Source: CAVQRC01 sp963715045 (lineage in GTDB: Bacteria; Planctomycetota; Planctomycetia; Pirellulales; Lacipirellulaceae). Taken from it: a stretch of 64,000 bases of DNA. The translations under genes were made by a program, and so were the position numbers. The DNA lies in contig CAVQRC010000003.1 in NCBI GenBank assembly GCA_963715045.1, forward strand, positions 1 through 64,000, in the 5' to 3' direction. Shown here in pieces: positions 41,911-52,232 of the stretch; position 1 is the first letter of the stretch, and every line of letters starts with the position of its first letter. The notes under the pieces are model-generated. The model had not been told where the DNA came from. It worked only from the letters and a program-made list of their open reading frames with translations, and did no database searches.

Positions 41911-44631
41911 TTACCGCGCTTGCTGGACTTCGACGCCTTTGACGCGGTTGTCGTAGAGCTGCTGCAACTGTTCGGCGCCGGCACGATAGTTGAAGCTGTT
42001 GCTGCTCTCGATGTTCTTGAGCAGGATCTGCTTGCCCCCCTGAAGTGCCGGGGTCGACTGGCCCGCCTGCTGCTGTTCGCCGGCCTGGCCGTTGTCCTCC
42101 TGCTTCTTGTCGTCGGCCTCGTCCTGGGGGCGGAGGACCTGCTGCCCGCGATGAAACGCGTAGAGCCCTGTGCCGCTCTCGGCGATGACGGTCGATGTGC
42201 CCGAGACATCGTCTGCCACGAACACGCCGCGAAGGTCGGACTCGCCCGACTTGAACTCGTCGTTGCCGCTGCCGATCACCTTCAATTGCACCTGGGGGAC
42301 GAACGCGTTATTGGTCGCGTCCTTGACCGTCACACGGACGCGTCCACTGACGGCGTCTTCCTGGACCTCGAGTCGCAGCGGCGAGACGAGGACCAGGCCG
42401 CTGGTGTGCAGATCGTCTCCGCGACAGACGACCAGGTAGGCACCCTCGTCGTCGAGCGGCAGCTTGAGGTTCGTCTCACGGTCGGCGTAGTCGCGGCCGT
42501 CGCCCAGTTCGATCGTTTCTTCAGCGGTCGGCCGAATCCCGGCCAGATTGATCTGCTGAATGTTCTCCAGGTTGCGCTTCAAGAGGCTGAAAGTCATCAG
42601 GTCGATCCGGTAGATGCGGACGTCGCAGGTGGCGATGTTGCGGTGCGCGAGCGGGATCTCGGCCGGTTCTCCAGGTCGGATCGTCACGACCTCGGGCAGT
42701 TCGATGTTGCGCCGGGTAAAGTACTCGATGGCCTGCTCGGCGTCGGGGAAACGATCGCTCACCCGACGGTACTCCGCGATCGCATCGGCCGCTTTACCGA
42801 GGCTGTGGTAGATCTGCCCGAGAATGTAGACCGCCTGCCAGCGGTTGGTGGCCTCGACCAGCTGGCCGGTCGCCGGGTCGCGACGTTCCATCTGGGCGAC
42901 TTTGCGGCAGGTCGCGAGCGCCTCGTCTTGATGGCCAAGGGCGAAGTGGCAGAAGCCAATCGTGAAGTAGTAACTGTCGAGGTATTCGCTTTCGGGATAG
43001 CGGGCGACGAACCGCCGGCAGGCCTCGATCGCGGTGTCGTATTTCTCGAGTTCGAGCAGTGCTCCGGCGAGTGAGAGGGCAGCCTCATCGGCCGCCGGAT
43101 CTTCCGGATAAGCGGTGAGGAATGTCTGCAGCATCGCCAGCGCGCGGCGGATCAGCGTCACGCGGGTGACCTGCTGGGCGCGGAGCCTGGCATCGGAGGC
43201 TGCCGTGGCGGCTTTTTCGGAGACTTGCTGGGCCAGTGCATAGCTGGCAGACGCGACATAGCCCTCGGGCGGATACTGGCGGAGGATTTCCGACATCAGC
43301 TCGACACTCTGGAGGAATTCCTGCTGCTCGTCGAGAAATCCGGCCACGCGGACGTCCCGCATGAACTGCGCCTGGACGGTTGCGCGGAACACCATGTAGC
43401 TGCGTTCGTACTCACCCATCTCGTGATACGCACTGCCGATCGTGACGATCTTCGCGAACGGGATTTCGAGGTCGGGCCATTTTTCCTTCATCACCTCGAA
43501 CGTTTCCACGATCTTGTGTGGGGGACCGAGCTCGAGATACGCGTCGAGCAGCATCCGCACGGCCTCCCGATGGGTGTTCGCGTTGACGCTCCATTCCGAG
43601 AGCAGGGCCGAGAGATGTTCGGCAGTCTGTTTCCAGTCCTGGTCATCGTAGAACGCCTTGCCAAACTCAAATTGTTCGACCGGCGTCAAGCGGTAGACGT
43701 CGCTGGATGGTTCGCCGGCCGGCAGGACCTCGAGCGACTTGACCGTGGCGACCGCGAGGTCACCCGGGAAATAGGCGTCGGAGACGATGCTCGGTCCGCA
43801 GCGATACTCGCCCGGCACGTAGCCGTGCAGATCGTAGTGAATGTCTCCCACTCGGCGGCGATTGCCGATGAAGAACGTGATCTCGCCGGCACCCAGTTCG
43901 TAGCGTTCAAACTCGCCGCGAATCGAATCCTCGACGACGGCCGTCCCGCTCGGCAGCGGCTCGGTCACCACCAGGTAGTCGAGTTGGTTGTCGGGGCGGT
44001 TCCAGCCTTCGTTCTGGCGATGGATTCGCAGCCGCACACTCGCCTTGCTGCCCACCGGGAGCTGCGTGAGCGGATTGCTGAAGGTCTGATAACGGCCCTC
44101 GACAATCCCGAATCCCCGCTCGATCTGGCGGCCGTTGGTTTCGAGAGGAGCCGGCTCATATTGCCGCTCGACACGCCAGTGGTCGGTCGTGCTGTTAAGT
44201 TTGTCATAGGGGACAAAACCGCCGAAGGCGATGTGGTACGTGAACTCTCCCCGGCCTGCCAGTTCAAAGCGGATGGTCTGCTTCGTCCGTCCCGGGGCGT
44301 AGTCGAGAAAGTCGGCGGGCACTTCGATCACCCGCTGCCCACTCTTGCGTTCGACGACGAGTTTCTCGACCTCGTGATTGTTGACGTACACCGCCACTTC
44401 ATAGCGATCCGCGGTCCGCGGCTTGTCGAGCGCTTGAGTCACGAGGGCGATCGTGGCCGGTCCGGTTGCTTTGTCTGGCGACCAGCGAGACCCTCGGCGA
44501 TGGGCGGTCAACCAGGCCAATTGGGTTGCCGCGAATTGGCCCTCTGGCCGCGATCCGGGTCGCGGCGACCGCCGCCACGCCGCGGACGTCGGCCTCGGCG
44601 TGGATTCCGTACTCGGTCTGTGCGGCAGCAA
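41911..44631 (-). CDS. Giant alpha-2-macroglobulin-like protein, C-terminal part
   Basis: About 880 residues reading sensibly from ~44545 down to the stop at 41911; the first ~28 codons of this frame are out of register. It carries macroglobulin-like beta domains (RFELAGRGEFTYHIAFGGFV, FERYELGAGEITFFIGNRRR, YDLHGYVPGEYRCGPSIVSD). A second TPR-like solenoid follows (FLTAYPEDPAADEAALSLAG, YFTIGFCHFALGHQDEALAT, VYILGQIYHSLGKAADAIAE), then another beta domain (VRVTVKDATNNAFVPQVQLK) and a Gln-rich end. It continues the gene that starts at 50383. The second TPR array and beta module after the toroid region are unusual for this family. Confidence 0.75.
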   Translation of the reverse strand: MLPHRPSTESTPRPTSAAWRRSPRPGSRPEGQFAATQLAWLTAHRRGSRWSPDKATGPATIALVTQALDKPRTADRYEVAVYVNNHEVEKLVVERKSGQRVIEVPADFLDYAPGRTKQTIRFELAGRGEFTYHIAFGGFVPYDKLNSTTDHWRVERQYEPAPLETNGRQIERGFGIVEGRYQTFSNPLTQLPVGSKASVRLRIHRQNEGWNRPDNQLDYLVVTEPLPSGTAVVEDSIRGEFERYELGAGEITFFIGNRRRVGDIHYDLHGYVPGEYRCGPSIVSDAYFPGDLAVATVKSLEVLPAGEPSSDVYRLTPVEQFEFGKAFYDDQDWKQTAEHLSALLSEWSVNANTHREAVRMLLDAYLELGPPHKIVETFEVMKEKWPDLEIPFAKIVTIGSAYHEMGEYERSYMVFRATVQAQFMRDVRVAGFLDEQQEFLQSVELMSEILRQYPPEGYVASASYALAQQVSEKAATAASDARLRAQQVTRVTLIRRALAMLQTFLTAYPEDPAADEAALSLAGALLELEKYDTAIEACRRFVARYPESEYLDSYYFTIGFCHFALGHQDEALATCRKVAQMERRDPATGQLVEATNRWQAVYILGQIYHSLGKAADAIAEYRRVSDRFPDAEQAIEYFTRRNIELPEVVTIRPGEPAEIPLAHRNIATCDVRIYRIDLMTFSLLKRNLENIQQINLAGIRPTAEETIELGDGRDYADRETNLKLPLDDEGAYLVVCRGDDLHTSGLVLVSPLRLEVQEDAVSGRVRVTVKDATNNAFVPQVQLKVIGSGNDEFKSGESDLRGVFVADDVSGTSTVIAESGTGLYAFHRGQQVLRPQDEADDKKQEDNGQAGEQQQAGQSTPALQGGKQILLKNIESSNSFNYRAGAEQLQQLYDNRVKGVEVQQAR

Positions 44632-46385
44632 TCGCCGGCAGGCGGTCGGCCAGGATCTCGAGCAATTCCGTGGCCACCTCGCGGCGATCCAGTCCCTCGA
44701 ACACGAGCGCCGCGTAGGCCAACCCGGCTGCGTTCAGCGATTGCCGGTTGCGGTACAGGCGATTGGCCTGGGCATAGTCCTGCTGGCCGCTTTCGGTCAG
44801 GGCGTGCAGCAGGACGGCTCGTGTCTCGTAGTCGTCGTTGGCCGCACTTGCCAGTTGCTGATGAAGATATCCGACTGCCTTGCTGAACAGGTCATCGACG
44901 ACGACATATCCCTGACGGCGGGCGGCGGCGAGCGACCACACGGCTCGAGCCGAGACGATCGGATCACTCGCCAGATTCTGCGCGACTCGTCCCCGACCAG
45001 GTCCAGCCGCCGTCTTCATTCTGAGTCGCCAGCAACGTGGCGACTGCGGAGCGGATGCGGCTGTCGAGCCCGCCCGCTTCAGGGCCGCCGGCCTGTTGCG
45101 TTGCGTTCATCATGCGGAGCAGGGCCAGCGAGGCCAGCACGTCGCTCGTGGTGGTATCAATGCCGGGCGACGCCGAGTCGATCACGCCGCGGCACCAGGC
45201 AGTCGTGCCGAGGACGACATCGAGGAGGCTCCGCTGCATGTTCGGACCCAGCACAATCTGCAGTTGCGGATCGCGAATCGGCAGGCCTTCGGGCAGTTCG
45301 ATCCAAGCGGTTGTGTCGGCGGTGGCCGTGCCGCTGACCGTCTGCACGACATCACGTCCGAACGGCTGAATCGGAATCCTCCGGCGTGTGACGTCGCGGC
45401 GGTCGCCCGCGGTGATCGTCAGCTCGAACAGGGCAAAGTCCTGGCCGGCCGGCTGTTTCGCGGCTGAGTTCGCGTCTCGGGCGGCCGCCAGATCGATGTC
45501 GACCGTCGAACCCGAGTTCCGCGAGTCCCTTGTGCTTGATGTCGAGCGTCTTCCGCTGGGTTGATTCCCACTTCCCGATCCGCATCGTGAACTCGATGTC
45601 GATGGTTCCCTCATCGAGCAGGTCGTTGTGTACCTCGGCGATGAGCTGGGCCTGGTCGCCATCGACCAGGGCGGCGGGAGCCTTGAGTTCGGCAAACAGC
45701 TTCTTGCTGGCGGTCAGCGACCGCTCGGCCGCCCCGACAAGCGTGTCGACCGTCACTCCGCTGGCGGCCAACTGCCAGCTCGTGGAGCGGTTCGGTAGCG
45801 TTAGCGGGACCACGGCTCTCCCGTCTTCACTGGTCTGGATCGACGGATTCCAATACCCGGTTTCGGGCGAATGCAGCGGTGAGAGGATCTTGCCGGGACT
45901 GTCGCCGACCTGTGCGGTGAGCGCGGCCAGCCGCTTGTCATCCATGTTCTTAAAGTCGATGTAGTACCACTGGTTGTTCTGGAAGAGGATGCCACTGTCG
46001 TTACTGAACGACCCGGTGACTGCCTGAGCGCCGTCGGCACTGACGGCCCAGTCTCTGTGGCGAGTCGAATTCAAAAAGCCATACAGGGCTTCCTGCGAAT
46101 CGAACTCGACGATGACCTGCGGTGTGACCATCAATTGCAGTTGATCGGTGGCGTCGAAATCGGCGCGTGCTTCGTGGCGGGCGGGTGCGGATGCCGGGCG
46201 GCCAGACATCGGGACACCGAAAGCGAGATCCTGCTCGCTGAAATACTGCCGACCTGACTGCTCGACCTGCGTTCCCAACTGCTGGGCCTGCGATCGGTTG
46301 AGGGCGATGCCGCCGTATCCGCCGCCTCCGCCGTAGCCGCCATACCCGCCGCCTCCGCCCATCATGCCCATCGACTCCTCCCTGC
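44545..46385 (-). CDS. Giant alpha-2-macroglobulin-like protein, middle part in three frames
   Basis: Three successive minus-strand frames carry the middle of the protein. 46385 to ~45512: GMMGGGGGYGGYGGGGGYGG, then the A2M domain (TLPNRSTSWQLAASGVTVDT, LVGAAERSLTASKKLFAELK). ~45512 to ~45000: VDIDLAAARDANSAAKQPAG, then the toroid region (ALLRMMNATQQAGGPEAGGL, LLATQNEDGGWTWSG). ~45000 to ~44545: SARAVWSLAAARRQGYVVVD and LLHALTESGQQDYAQANRLY. Where thioester members have a GCxEQ motif, this protein reads VLGPNMQRSLLDVV, so it is thioester-less. Four one-base indels (~46383, ~45512, ~45000, ~44545) reconnect everything. Confidence 0.7.
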
Positions 46386-49300
46386 AGCCCCTGGCCGTTG
46401 ACCTCACGGAGGTCGTAACCGGGCGACGCCGCATTCGCATCCACGGGCGACGCGTCCTCAGTCTCTCCCAACGCAACGCTCTCGCCGTCGGAGTCGGCGA
46501 ACGGATCGTCGTCAGCGGCGAACATTTCGATGGCCTCGCCCAATTGCAGCTCTTCCCGCTCGCGTAACTCGCGGCGACTCCGTTCGGCAAGCAGTGCCGT
46601 ATCAATCGGCTGCGTGGAGGGCGTGTACGTGAACTGTGCCGTGGAAGTCGTGCGTACGGCCGCTTCACGGCGGTTTCCGCGAAAGTACGCCGTGATATCG
46701 GCGCGACGATTTGGAAAGCGGTCGAGGATCGCCTGTTCGACAAGCGCCAGGCTGACGTCGGCGGTCACGGGCTTGCCCTGTGAATCGCGGGTGAGAATCG
46801 TTACCGAAAGTTCTTCACCTGGCACGAATGCGTCGTCGTCGTTCCCGCCAGCGGTCCGGGCGACCTCGAGGGTGACGTCGAGTTCACGGCGGACCGTGAT
46901 CGGCGTCGTCGCTTCATGGAAGCGAGCGGGCCGCGAACCGTCGTCGCGAAGTCGATCACGCGGGTCGGTCATCGCCGCGACGCTGAGGTCGAAATTCGGC
47001 GCGAGCGCGGCGAACATCGGGACTTCGATCTCGTTGCTGCCTTGCTCGAGATGGACGAGGCGATGGCCGAGGATCCGGGCGCCCTGGAACGTGACGAGGG
47101 CCAGGGCCCGCGGTTCCCGCCAATGCACGCGGACCGTGGCCGTATCTCCGGCCTTGAACGTGTGCTGGTCGGCCAGGATCCTGAGCCGCACGCGATCGTC
47201 GTCGTCAGAAATCTGGACGTGATGTTCGGCTGTGATCGGATTGGAAAATCGATCCACACCCGACACCCGCACGATGTGCTGCCCGCCATTCTCGGCGATG
47301 AGAGTCACACGGCCATGTCCCTCGGAATCGGTGGTGATCGACTCGGTGTTGATCAGCCGCTCTCCCCGTTTGCCATTCACCACCGTCTGTGCGAACAACT
47401 TGACGGTCAGCTCGCGGGCAACAGGTTGGCCCTCGGCGTCGGTGGTAAGCAGCTCGGTCTCGAACGGTTCGCCGGCCAGAAACACATCGCGGACGGTCGA
47501 GACACCGATCGAAAATCCGCGGGTGGCCAGAATGAACATTTTTTCGACGCTCAGATTTCGCTCCGAGAGCGTCACGGCCAAGGGGAGCGGCATGGATTCG
47601 CGGAACTTCCTGGTGGGAAACTCGAACCGCACTTCGCCCTGGGCATTCGTTCTGGCGGTCTGCAGTGGCTCGCCGGCGAGCTGGTAGCGAATCTCGCGGC
47701 CCACGAGCGGCGTGCCGTAATAGAACTCGGCCCGAATCACGCCCTCGATGGTCTCGCCGCGATAGAACACGCTCCGCTCGGTGTCGATCACCAGTCGCAC
47801 CGGCTCGAGCTGGTACTCCTGCACGAGAAACGAACCGACGAAGTTTTGCCGGCCCCCGTCCCGCTGCGGTTCCTTGACGTCGATGCGGTACTCGCCGGCC
47901 GGCGTCTGCGGAGGCAGCTCGACATAAGCGGCAAAACAACCGAACTTGTTCAGCGACGTGGTGCCATGGAAGAGCTGCCGTCCCCGCGGATCGAGGACAC
48001 GCACCTCATACAGTTTGCCGTCGTCGATGACGTACCGGTCGTCGGCGACCCGGCGAATGACGCCGCGGATGTGCACCATCTGCCCAGGGCGGTACGCGGG
48101 TCGGTCCGTCTGCAGAAAGCCCTTGGTCTGCAGGCCCTGGCTGACACCGATACCCTGCAGCGAGACGCGGTTCGATGCCGAGTGGCCGTCGGCAACGGCG
48201 AATACGCGGACGTCTTCACTGCTCTTGAGCTCTTCGATCGCGTGCTGCACGATGCCTTCGTCGTCGGTCGAGAGTTCCTGGATGATCTGGCTTCCGTCGG
48301 AGACGAGGATCCGGGCGTTCGGCCAGGGCGCCCCGGTTCGCATGTTCTCCGCGAACACGAACAGCTCTTCGCGGGAACTCTTGATAATCATGTCGAGGTC
48401 GCTGCGAATGACGAGAGTCGTCGCGGTGAGCGTTTCGCTGCTGACCGTAACTGCCAGTACCGCACTTTCACCCGCGGGCCAATCACGCGATGTGTCAGCC
48501 GCCGCCGCCGGGTCACCGGTTGCCTCACCGCTCGGCGAAGAGCGATTGAGCGTGGACGGCAACGGCACGGCGAGTGACTGCTCGTGCTCCTGGTAACGGA
48601 CGTAGTCCGGGACTTCGTAGGTGAACGATGCATCGGGGGCGATGAGGGCCGTGTCGAGCTGTTCGATCCCTTCCGCGAGATGCATCTTGCGAAAGTACGT
48701 CTCCAGATCGATGGCGTAGATCTTGACCTCGACCGACTCGATGTTGCGTAGAGTCAGGCTGACCTGGGGCTGTTCGTCGCTGCGATAGACACGGTCGGTC
48801 TTCAGCACGAGCTGGCGGGACGTGAGGGCGGCAACTCGCTGCTGGGCCGGGCCGACCTGGCTCCCCCACTTCAGCTTCCGGTACTCTTGGAGTGCCTGTT
48901 CGAGATCCGCGAGTTCCGTTTCATAGGCTTCGGCAATCGCGTATTGGGCCTGAGACGCCTGCTCCGTGCCGGGGTATTTGCTGACGACCTGCTGCCAGGC
49001 CTGGATGGCCTGCTCCCACGCCTGTTCCTCCGCGTGCATCTGCCCGAACTTCAGGAGGATTTCAGCGCCGCGGGGATCGAGCGGATAGTCGACCAGGAAT
49101 TGCTGCCAGAGCTCGCGGGCTTTCGCGAAGTCCTTTTCCTGGCGGGCGAATTCGGCGGCCGCGTAGCGGGTATCGATGATCGCCCGCTGGGCCTCGTCCC
49201 ACTGGGGATGCGATGGATGCTTCACCAGGAAGGTCCGCCAGGCGGAGGTCGCTTCCGCGAACTGCTGCTGCCGCACGCGGCAGACGCCGATCAGGAAACG

Positions 49301-50383
49301 CGCGGTGGCGACGTCGTCGACATTCTGTTTCGGTTCGCTCTGGGTGAGGGCTTCGAGCCGCGTGGCTGCCGCGGCGAACCGACCGCGGTGCATCAGGCTC
49401 TGGGCCGCCAGCAGGCGGGCCCGCGAGGCAAGCTTGTGGTCCGGGTATTTCTCGAGGAAGCGTGCGATCGCTGCGAGACCCAGATCGAGATCCTCGGCAG
49501 AGTCCGGTGTGGGGAAGCCGTAGGTCGTGGCAAGGTGAAACATTGCCTGAGCGAATCGATCGCGGGAATCCTCAGAAAGGTCGACGGCCCGGTCGAGTCC
49601 ACTGGCCAGGAGATCTTCGAATACGCGGCGGGCCGGTTCCCGCTGATTGAGCTGCAACCGACACCAGCCGAGCCGATAGCGGGCGTCGATCTGCAGTTCC
49701 GAAAGATCGAAATCGGTCTCGCCATGACTTTCGACGAACTGTTCGTAGACCTGGGCCGCGTTCTGATAGTCGTCCTGCTGCTGGAAACACTTTCCGATCA
49801 GCAGCCTGACCTGGGCCGCGCGGGCGTCGACCAGGCCGATCTCGAGGGCCTGCTCGAAGAACGCGCGGGCGCGGGTGTAATCGGGCTGCTGCGTGTCGTC
49901 CGGCGGATCGAAATAGGCCTCGGCGAAGTCAAGGAGGACCTCGGCGAGTTCCATCCGGCGATCTTCCGAGAGGAGCGATTCGGCCTGCTCCCGGTAGATG
50001 ATTTCTGCCGAGCGATAGTCGCCTTTTCGGGCCAGGGCGGCTGCTTTGGCGAACCTGGCGCGCCGTTGCCAGGTGGAGTCGGGGAAACGATCGCTGAGAT
50101 CGTCGAACACTTCGGCGGCCTCGTCGTACCGGCCCAGATGGTGCAGGGCCCGACCCTTGAGGTAGGCCAGTTCGTCGAGCTGGTCGCCCTGCTCGGCGGC
50201 CAGGGCGGCGTCGATCTGCTCGATCGCGGCAGGGTAGTCGCGATCCTGCATCGCCGTCGCGATCCGGGCAAACACGGCCTGCGTCTCTGCGTCTGCCGAT
50301 TCCGTCGCGGACCGGGCCGCAGCGATACCGAGGGCCAGCCAACATCCTACGCCTGCCGCGATCCGAATTCTGCCGTGACGCAT
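46001..50383 (-). CDS. Giant alpha-2-macroglobulin-like protein, N-terminal part with TPR array
   Basis: Start ATG 50383 with a signal peptide (GVGCWLALGIAAARSAT). Residues ~30-530 are a TPR/YbgF-like solenoid (YLKGRALHHLGRYDEAAEVF, FDDLSDRFPDSTWQRRARFA, QQEDFAKARELW-type repeats). Macroglobulin domains follow: MG1/MG2-like (FLQTDRPAYRPGQMVHIRGV, YRGETIEGVIRAEFYYGTPL) and the bait-region/ANATO-free core (VTADVSLALVEQAILDRFPN). The frame is sensible to ~46385 and then runs on out of register to 46001. With the two following segments the full protein would be ~2,820 residues. Bacterial alpha-2-macroglobulins sit in the periplasm and trap proteases; this version may rather be a scaffold. Confidence 0.83.
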   Translation of the reverse strand: MRHGRIRIAAGVGCWLALGIAAARSATESADAETQAVFARIATAMQDRDYPAAIEQIDAALAAEQGDQLDELAYLKGRALHHLGRYDEAAEVFDDLSDRFPDSTWQRRARFAKAAALARKGDYRSAEIIYREQAESLLSEDRRMELAEVLLDFAEAYFDPPDDTQQPDYTRARAFFEQALEIGLVDARAAQVRLLIGKCFQQQDDYQNAAQVYEQFVESHGETDFDLSELQIDARYRLGWCRLQLNQREPARRVFEDLLASGLDRAVDLSEDSRDRFAQAMFHLATTYGFPTPDSAEDLDLGLAAIARFLEKYPDHKLASRARLLAAQSLMHRGRFAAAATRLEALTQSEPKQNVDDVATARFLIGVCRVRQQQFAEATSAWRTFLVKHPSHPQWDEAQRAIIDTRYAAAEFARQEKDFAKARELWQQFLVDYPLDPRGAEILLKFGQMHAEEQAWEQAIQAWQQVVSKYPGTEQASQAQYAIAEAYETELADLEQALQEYRKLKWGSQVGPAQQRVAALTSRQLVLKTDRVYRSDEQPQVSLTLRNIESVEVKIYAIDLETYFRKMHLAEGIEQLDTALIAPDASFTYEVPDYVRYQEHEQSLAVPLPSTLNRSSPSGEATGDPAAAADTSRDWPAGESAVLAVTVSSETLTATTLVIRSDLDMIIKSSREELFVFAENMRTGAPWPNARILVSDGSQIIQELSTDDEGIVQHAIEELKSSEDVRVFAVADGHSASNRVSLQGIGVSQGLQTKGFLQTDRPAYRPGQMVHIRGVIRRVADDRYVIDDGKLYEVRVLDPRGRQLFHGTTSLNKFGCFAAYVELPPQTPAGEYRIDVKEPQRDGGRQNFVGSFLVQEYQLEPVRLVIDTERSVFYRGETIEGVIRAEFYYGTPLVGREIRYQLAGEPLQTARTNAQGEVRFEFPTRKFRESMPLPLAVTLSERNLSVEKMFILATRGFSIGVSTVRDVFLAGEPFETELLTTDAEGQPVARELTVKLFAQTVVNGKRGERLINTESITTDSEGHGRVTLIAENGGQHIVRVSGVDRFSNPITAEHHVQISDDDDRVRLRILADQHTFKAGDTATVRVHWREPRALALVTFQGARILGHRLVHLEQGSNEIEVPMFAALAPNFDLSVAAMTDPRDRLRDDGSRPARFHEATTPITVRRELDVTLEVARTAGGNDDDAFVPGEELSVTILTRDSQGKPVTADVSLALVEQAILDRFPNRRADITAYFRGNRREAAVRTTSTAQFTYTPSTQPIDTALLAERSRRELREREELQLGEAIEMFAADDDPFADSDGESVALGETEDASPVDANAASPGYDLREVNGQGLQGGVDGHDGRRRRVWRLRRRRRIRRHRPQPIAGPAVGNAGRAVRSAVFQRAGSRFRCPDVWPPGIRTRPPRSTRRFRRHRSTAIDGHTAGHRRVRFAGSPVWLFEFDSPQRLGRQCRRRSGSHRVVQ

Positions 50384-50520
50384 CCGCGGGACTCCTCAAG
50401 GGGTCGATGATGGAGGTGACGCTCCGCACGATCTTACCCAGGTCGGACGCCCGCCCGCCCGAGAAAGTTCCCGGGCCCGTTTTAGGATGACCGTTCAGCC
50501 AGTAGAACGGGAGGAGTGGG

Positions 50521-50577
50521 AATGACTAATGACTAATGACTAATGACTAAGGAATTACCAATGACGAATTCCTAAGT
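50521..50577. repeat. TAATGACTAA-type intergenic repeat
   Basis: AATGACTAATGACTAATGAC, TAATGACTAAGGAATTACC, AATGACGAATTCC. Same family as 34357-34473. Confidence 0.85.
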
Positions 50578-50593
50578 CGTGCTCGAACTTCTT

Positions 50594-50707
50594 AGTCCCA
50601 TAGTCCCAGTCAGTCCCAAGTCCCAGAGTCCCAGAGTCCCATCCGACTTCGCTACGCTCGCAGAACTCGCGGGAGCTACGTCGGACTTCGGAGTCCCAGA
50701 GTCCCAC
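50594..50707. repeat. GTCCCAGA tandem plus CCGACTTCGC-type repeat
   Basis: Runs of AGTCCCA(G/T)A frame an imperfect palindrome: ATCCGACTTCGCTACGCTCG, CAGAACTCGCGGGAGCTACG, TCGGACTTCGGAGTCCCAGA. Very similar copies occur at 55752-55914, immediately before queA, and in degraded form at 57105-57235. Confidence 0.85.
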
Positions 50708-50713
50708 ACTGCC

Positions 50714-51048
50714 GTGTTCCAGTTCGCTAGCACTGATCCGCAATTCGTGCGTCGGACAACTCGTCCGCCATCGCCGCTATGGATATCGGGGCGTGATCGT
50801 GGCGGTCGATTCCCGGTGCCAGGCCGACGAGCAGTGGTACATGCGGAACCGCACGCAGCCCAATCTCAATCAGCCGTGGTACCACGTGCTCGTGGATGGC
50901 CAGGCCACGACCACCTATGCCGCGGAGACCAGTCTGCAGGCCGACCCGAGTGCGGAGCCCATCGACCATCCGCTCGTAGAAGTCTTTTTCGATGGCTTTG
51001 AGAGACGGACGCTACGTCCGCAACAAACAACCCTGGAAGGGGTGGTAG
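50714..51048 (+). CDS. HspQ/YccV-like hemimethylated-DNA-binding family protein, frameshifted
   Basis: Start GTG 50714 reads FQFASTDPQF. One frame over, after an extra base near 50748, come VGQLVRHRRYGYRGVIVAVD, SRCQADEQWYMRNRTQ, QPWYHVLVDGQATTTYAAET and LVEVFFDGFERRTLRP. After a second shift near 51020 the expected end PWKGW* is reached at 51046-51048. The order GQLVRHR-YRGVI-D-WY-QPWYHVLVDG is the YccV-like domain. In enterobacteria HspQ is a heat-shock factor acting on ClpXP/Lon; here only the family is clear. Confidence 0.72.
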
Positions 51049-51062
51049 GTGGGGGGGATGAC

Positions 51063-51117
51063 AATGACTAATGTCTAAGGACTAATGACTAAGGAATGTC
51101 GAAGTCCGAATGACGAA
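51063..51117. repeat. TAATGACTAA-type intergenic repeat
   Basis: AATGACTAATGTCTAAGGAC, TAATGACTAAGGAATG, AATGACGAAG. Lies between the HspQ-like and LysM genes. Confidence 0.8.
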
Positions 51118-51166
51118 GCAAGGGCTGATTGGCATTTGTCGGAGGGGCTTCGTGAGTGAATCGTGA

Positions 51167-52231
51167 TTAGTCGTTGGGTAGTTTCACCGCCGGCAACTCG
51201 ATCCAGGTGCCGGGTTTCAAATCGGTTGGATCCGGGCCGAGCGTTTTCACATTCAGACGATGGAGCTCGATCCATCGGGACGCGTCGCCGAGCTCGTAGA
51301 ACGCGATGTCCCAGAGCGTGTCTCCTTCTTCGATCAAATAAGTACGCCGCTGCGGATCCGCGGTGGGGAGATCCACGCTGGTGGGAGATTCGTCCGTCGA
51401 TTTCTCTGGCGTTTGGATCTCAGGCGGCTGCGGTCGTGGATTACGGCGGGGTCTGAATGTGGGCGATGTTTTCGGTGACGGGGCCGAGACGGAACGCGGT
51501 TCTGGATTGCTGTCGCGATCTGCCTGAATGCCAGGCGGGGGGATCGGCGTCGAAGTTGCCGACGTGAGAACGGAGCGGGTCGTGGCAGCGGGCGCGTCGA
51601 GCGAACCCTCGGAGACTTGAGTGGGGATCGTGTCCGCGGCGATTCGCGGCGGCGCGGCAGGGAGGGGGACGCAGACCCGGCTGGGGGCGTGGTCGGCGAG
51701 TCGCTGACGTCCGATGGCGGCTGAGTATGGATCAACGGCAGGGGACGCGGAGGGATCGCGGCAGTCGCGGAGGACGGTGGAGTCCAATCGGCGATCGGCG
51801 CGTCGCGAATTCGTAACGGTACGTTAGCGATGCTCAGCTCTGTGGCAGGCGAATCGCTGGTCGAGTGATCGACGGCGTTCGATGGCGTTGATACCGAGAC
51901 TGGTGGCAGGTTTTCGGCCTGGACCAGCAACGACGGGGCAGGGCGTGGATTCGCGTTGAGCGTCGCCGCCGGAAGCGGCGGAAGCGGCCCGGCGTCCGCT
52001 GAGCCGGATTGAACTGGAAGGACCCGCGGTCGGAGGACTTCCACTTGTTGTTGGGCTGGTGGCTGGGGATTGGCGTCGGCCGCCGCGGCGAATTCCCGGT
52101 TGGCGTGGTTCCGGCCGGTCGAAGATCAGAAATCGCTTGGCAACCACGGTTCCCAACGCAATTACGAGGATCGAGATGACCGAGATTCCGACCTTGACCT
52201 CTCGGCTGGATATCTGCGTTTGTTCGTTCAC
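51167..52231 (-). CDS. LysM-domain membrane-anchored protein at the ftsL position, frameshifted
   Basis: Start GTG 52231, with GGAGGG upstream and one base after the rsmH stop. NEQTQISSREVKVGISVISI, LVIALGTVVAKRF gives one transmembrane helix with a short cytoplasmic end. A long Pro/Ser/Thr-rich linker spans ~250 residues and crosses frames near 52050 and 51780. The C-terminal LysM domain (YLIEEGDTLWDIAFYELGDA, LHRLNVKTLGPDPTDLKPGT) ends at 51167. It would bind peptidoglycan. Its place after mraZ-rsmH is where ftsL normally lies in dcw clusters, so a division-related role is possible. Confidence 0.72.
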
Positions 52232-52232
52232 G

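Noticed and set aside
43225..50410. Plus-strand open frames of more than 500 codons at 43225-44886, 46916-48577 and 48887-50410
   Set aside because: All are antisense to the giant macroglobulin gene, with no recognisable motif; GC-rich shadows.
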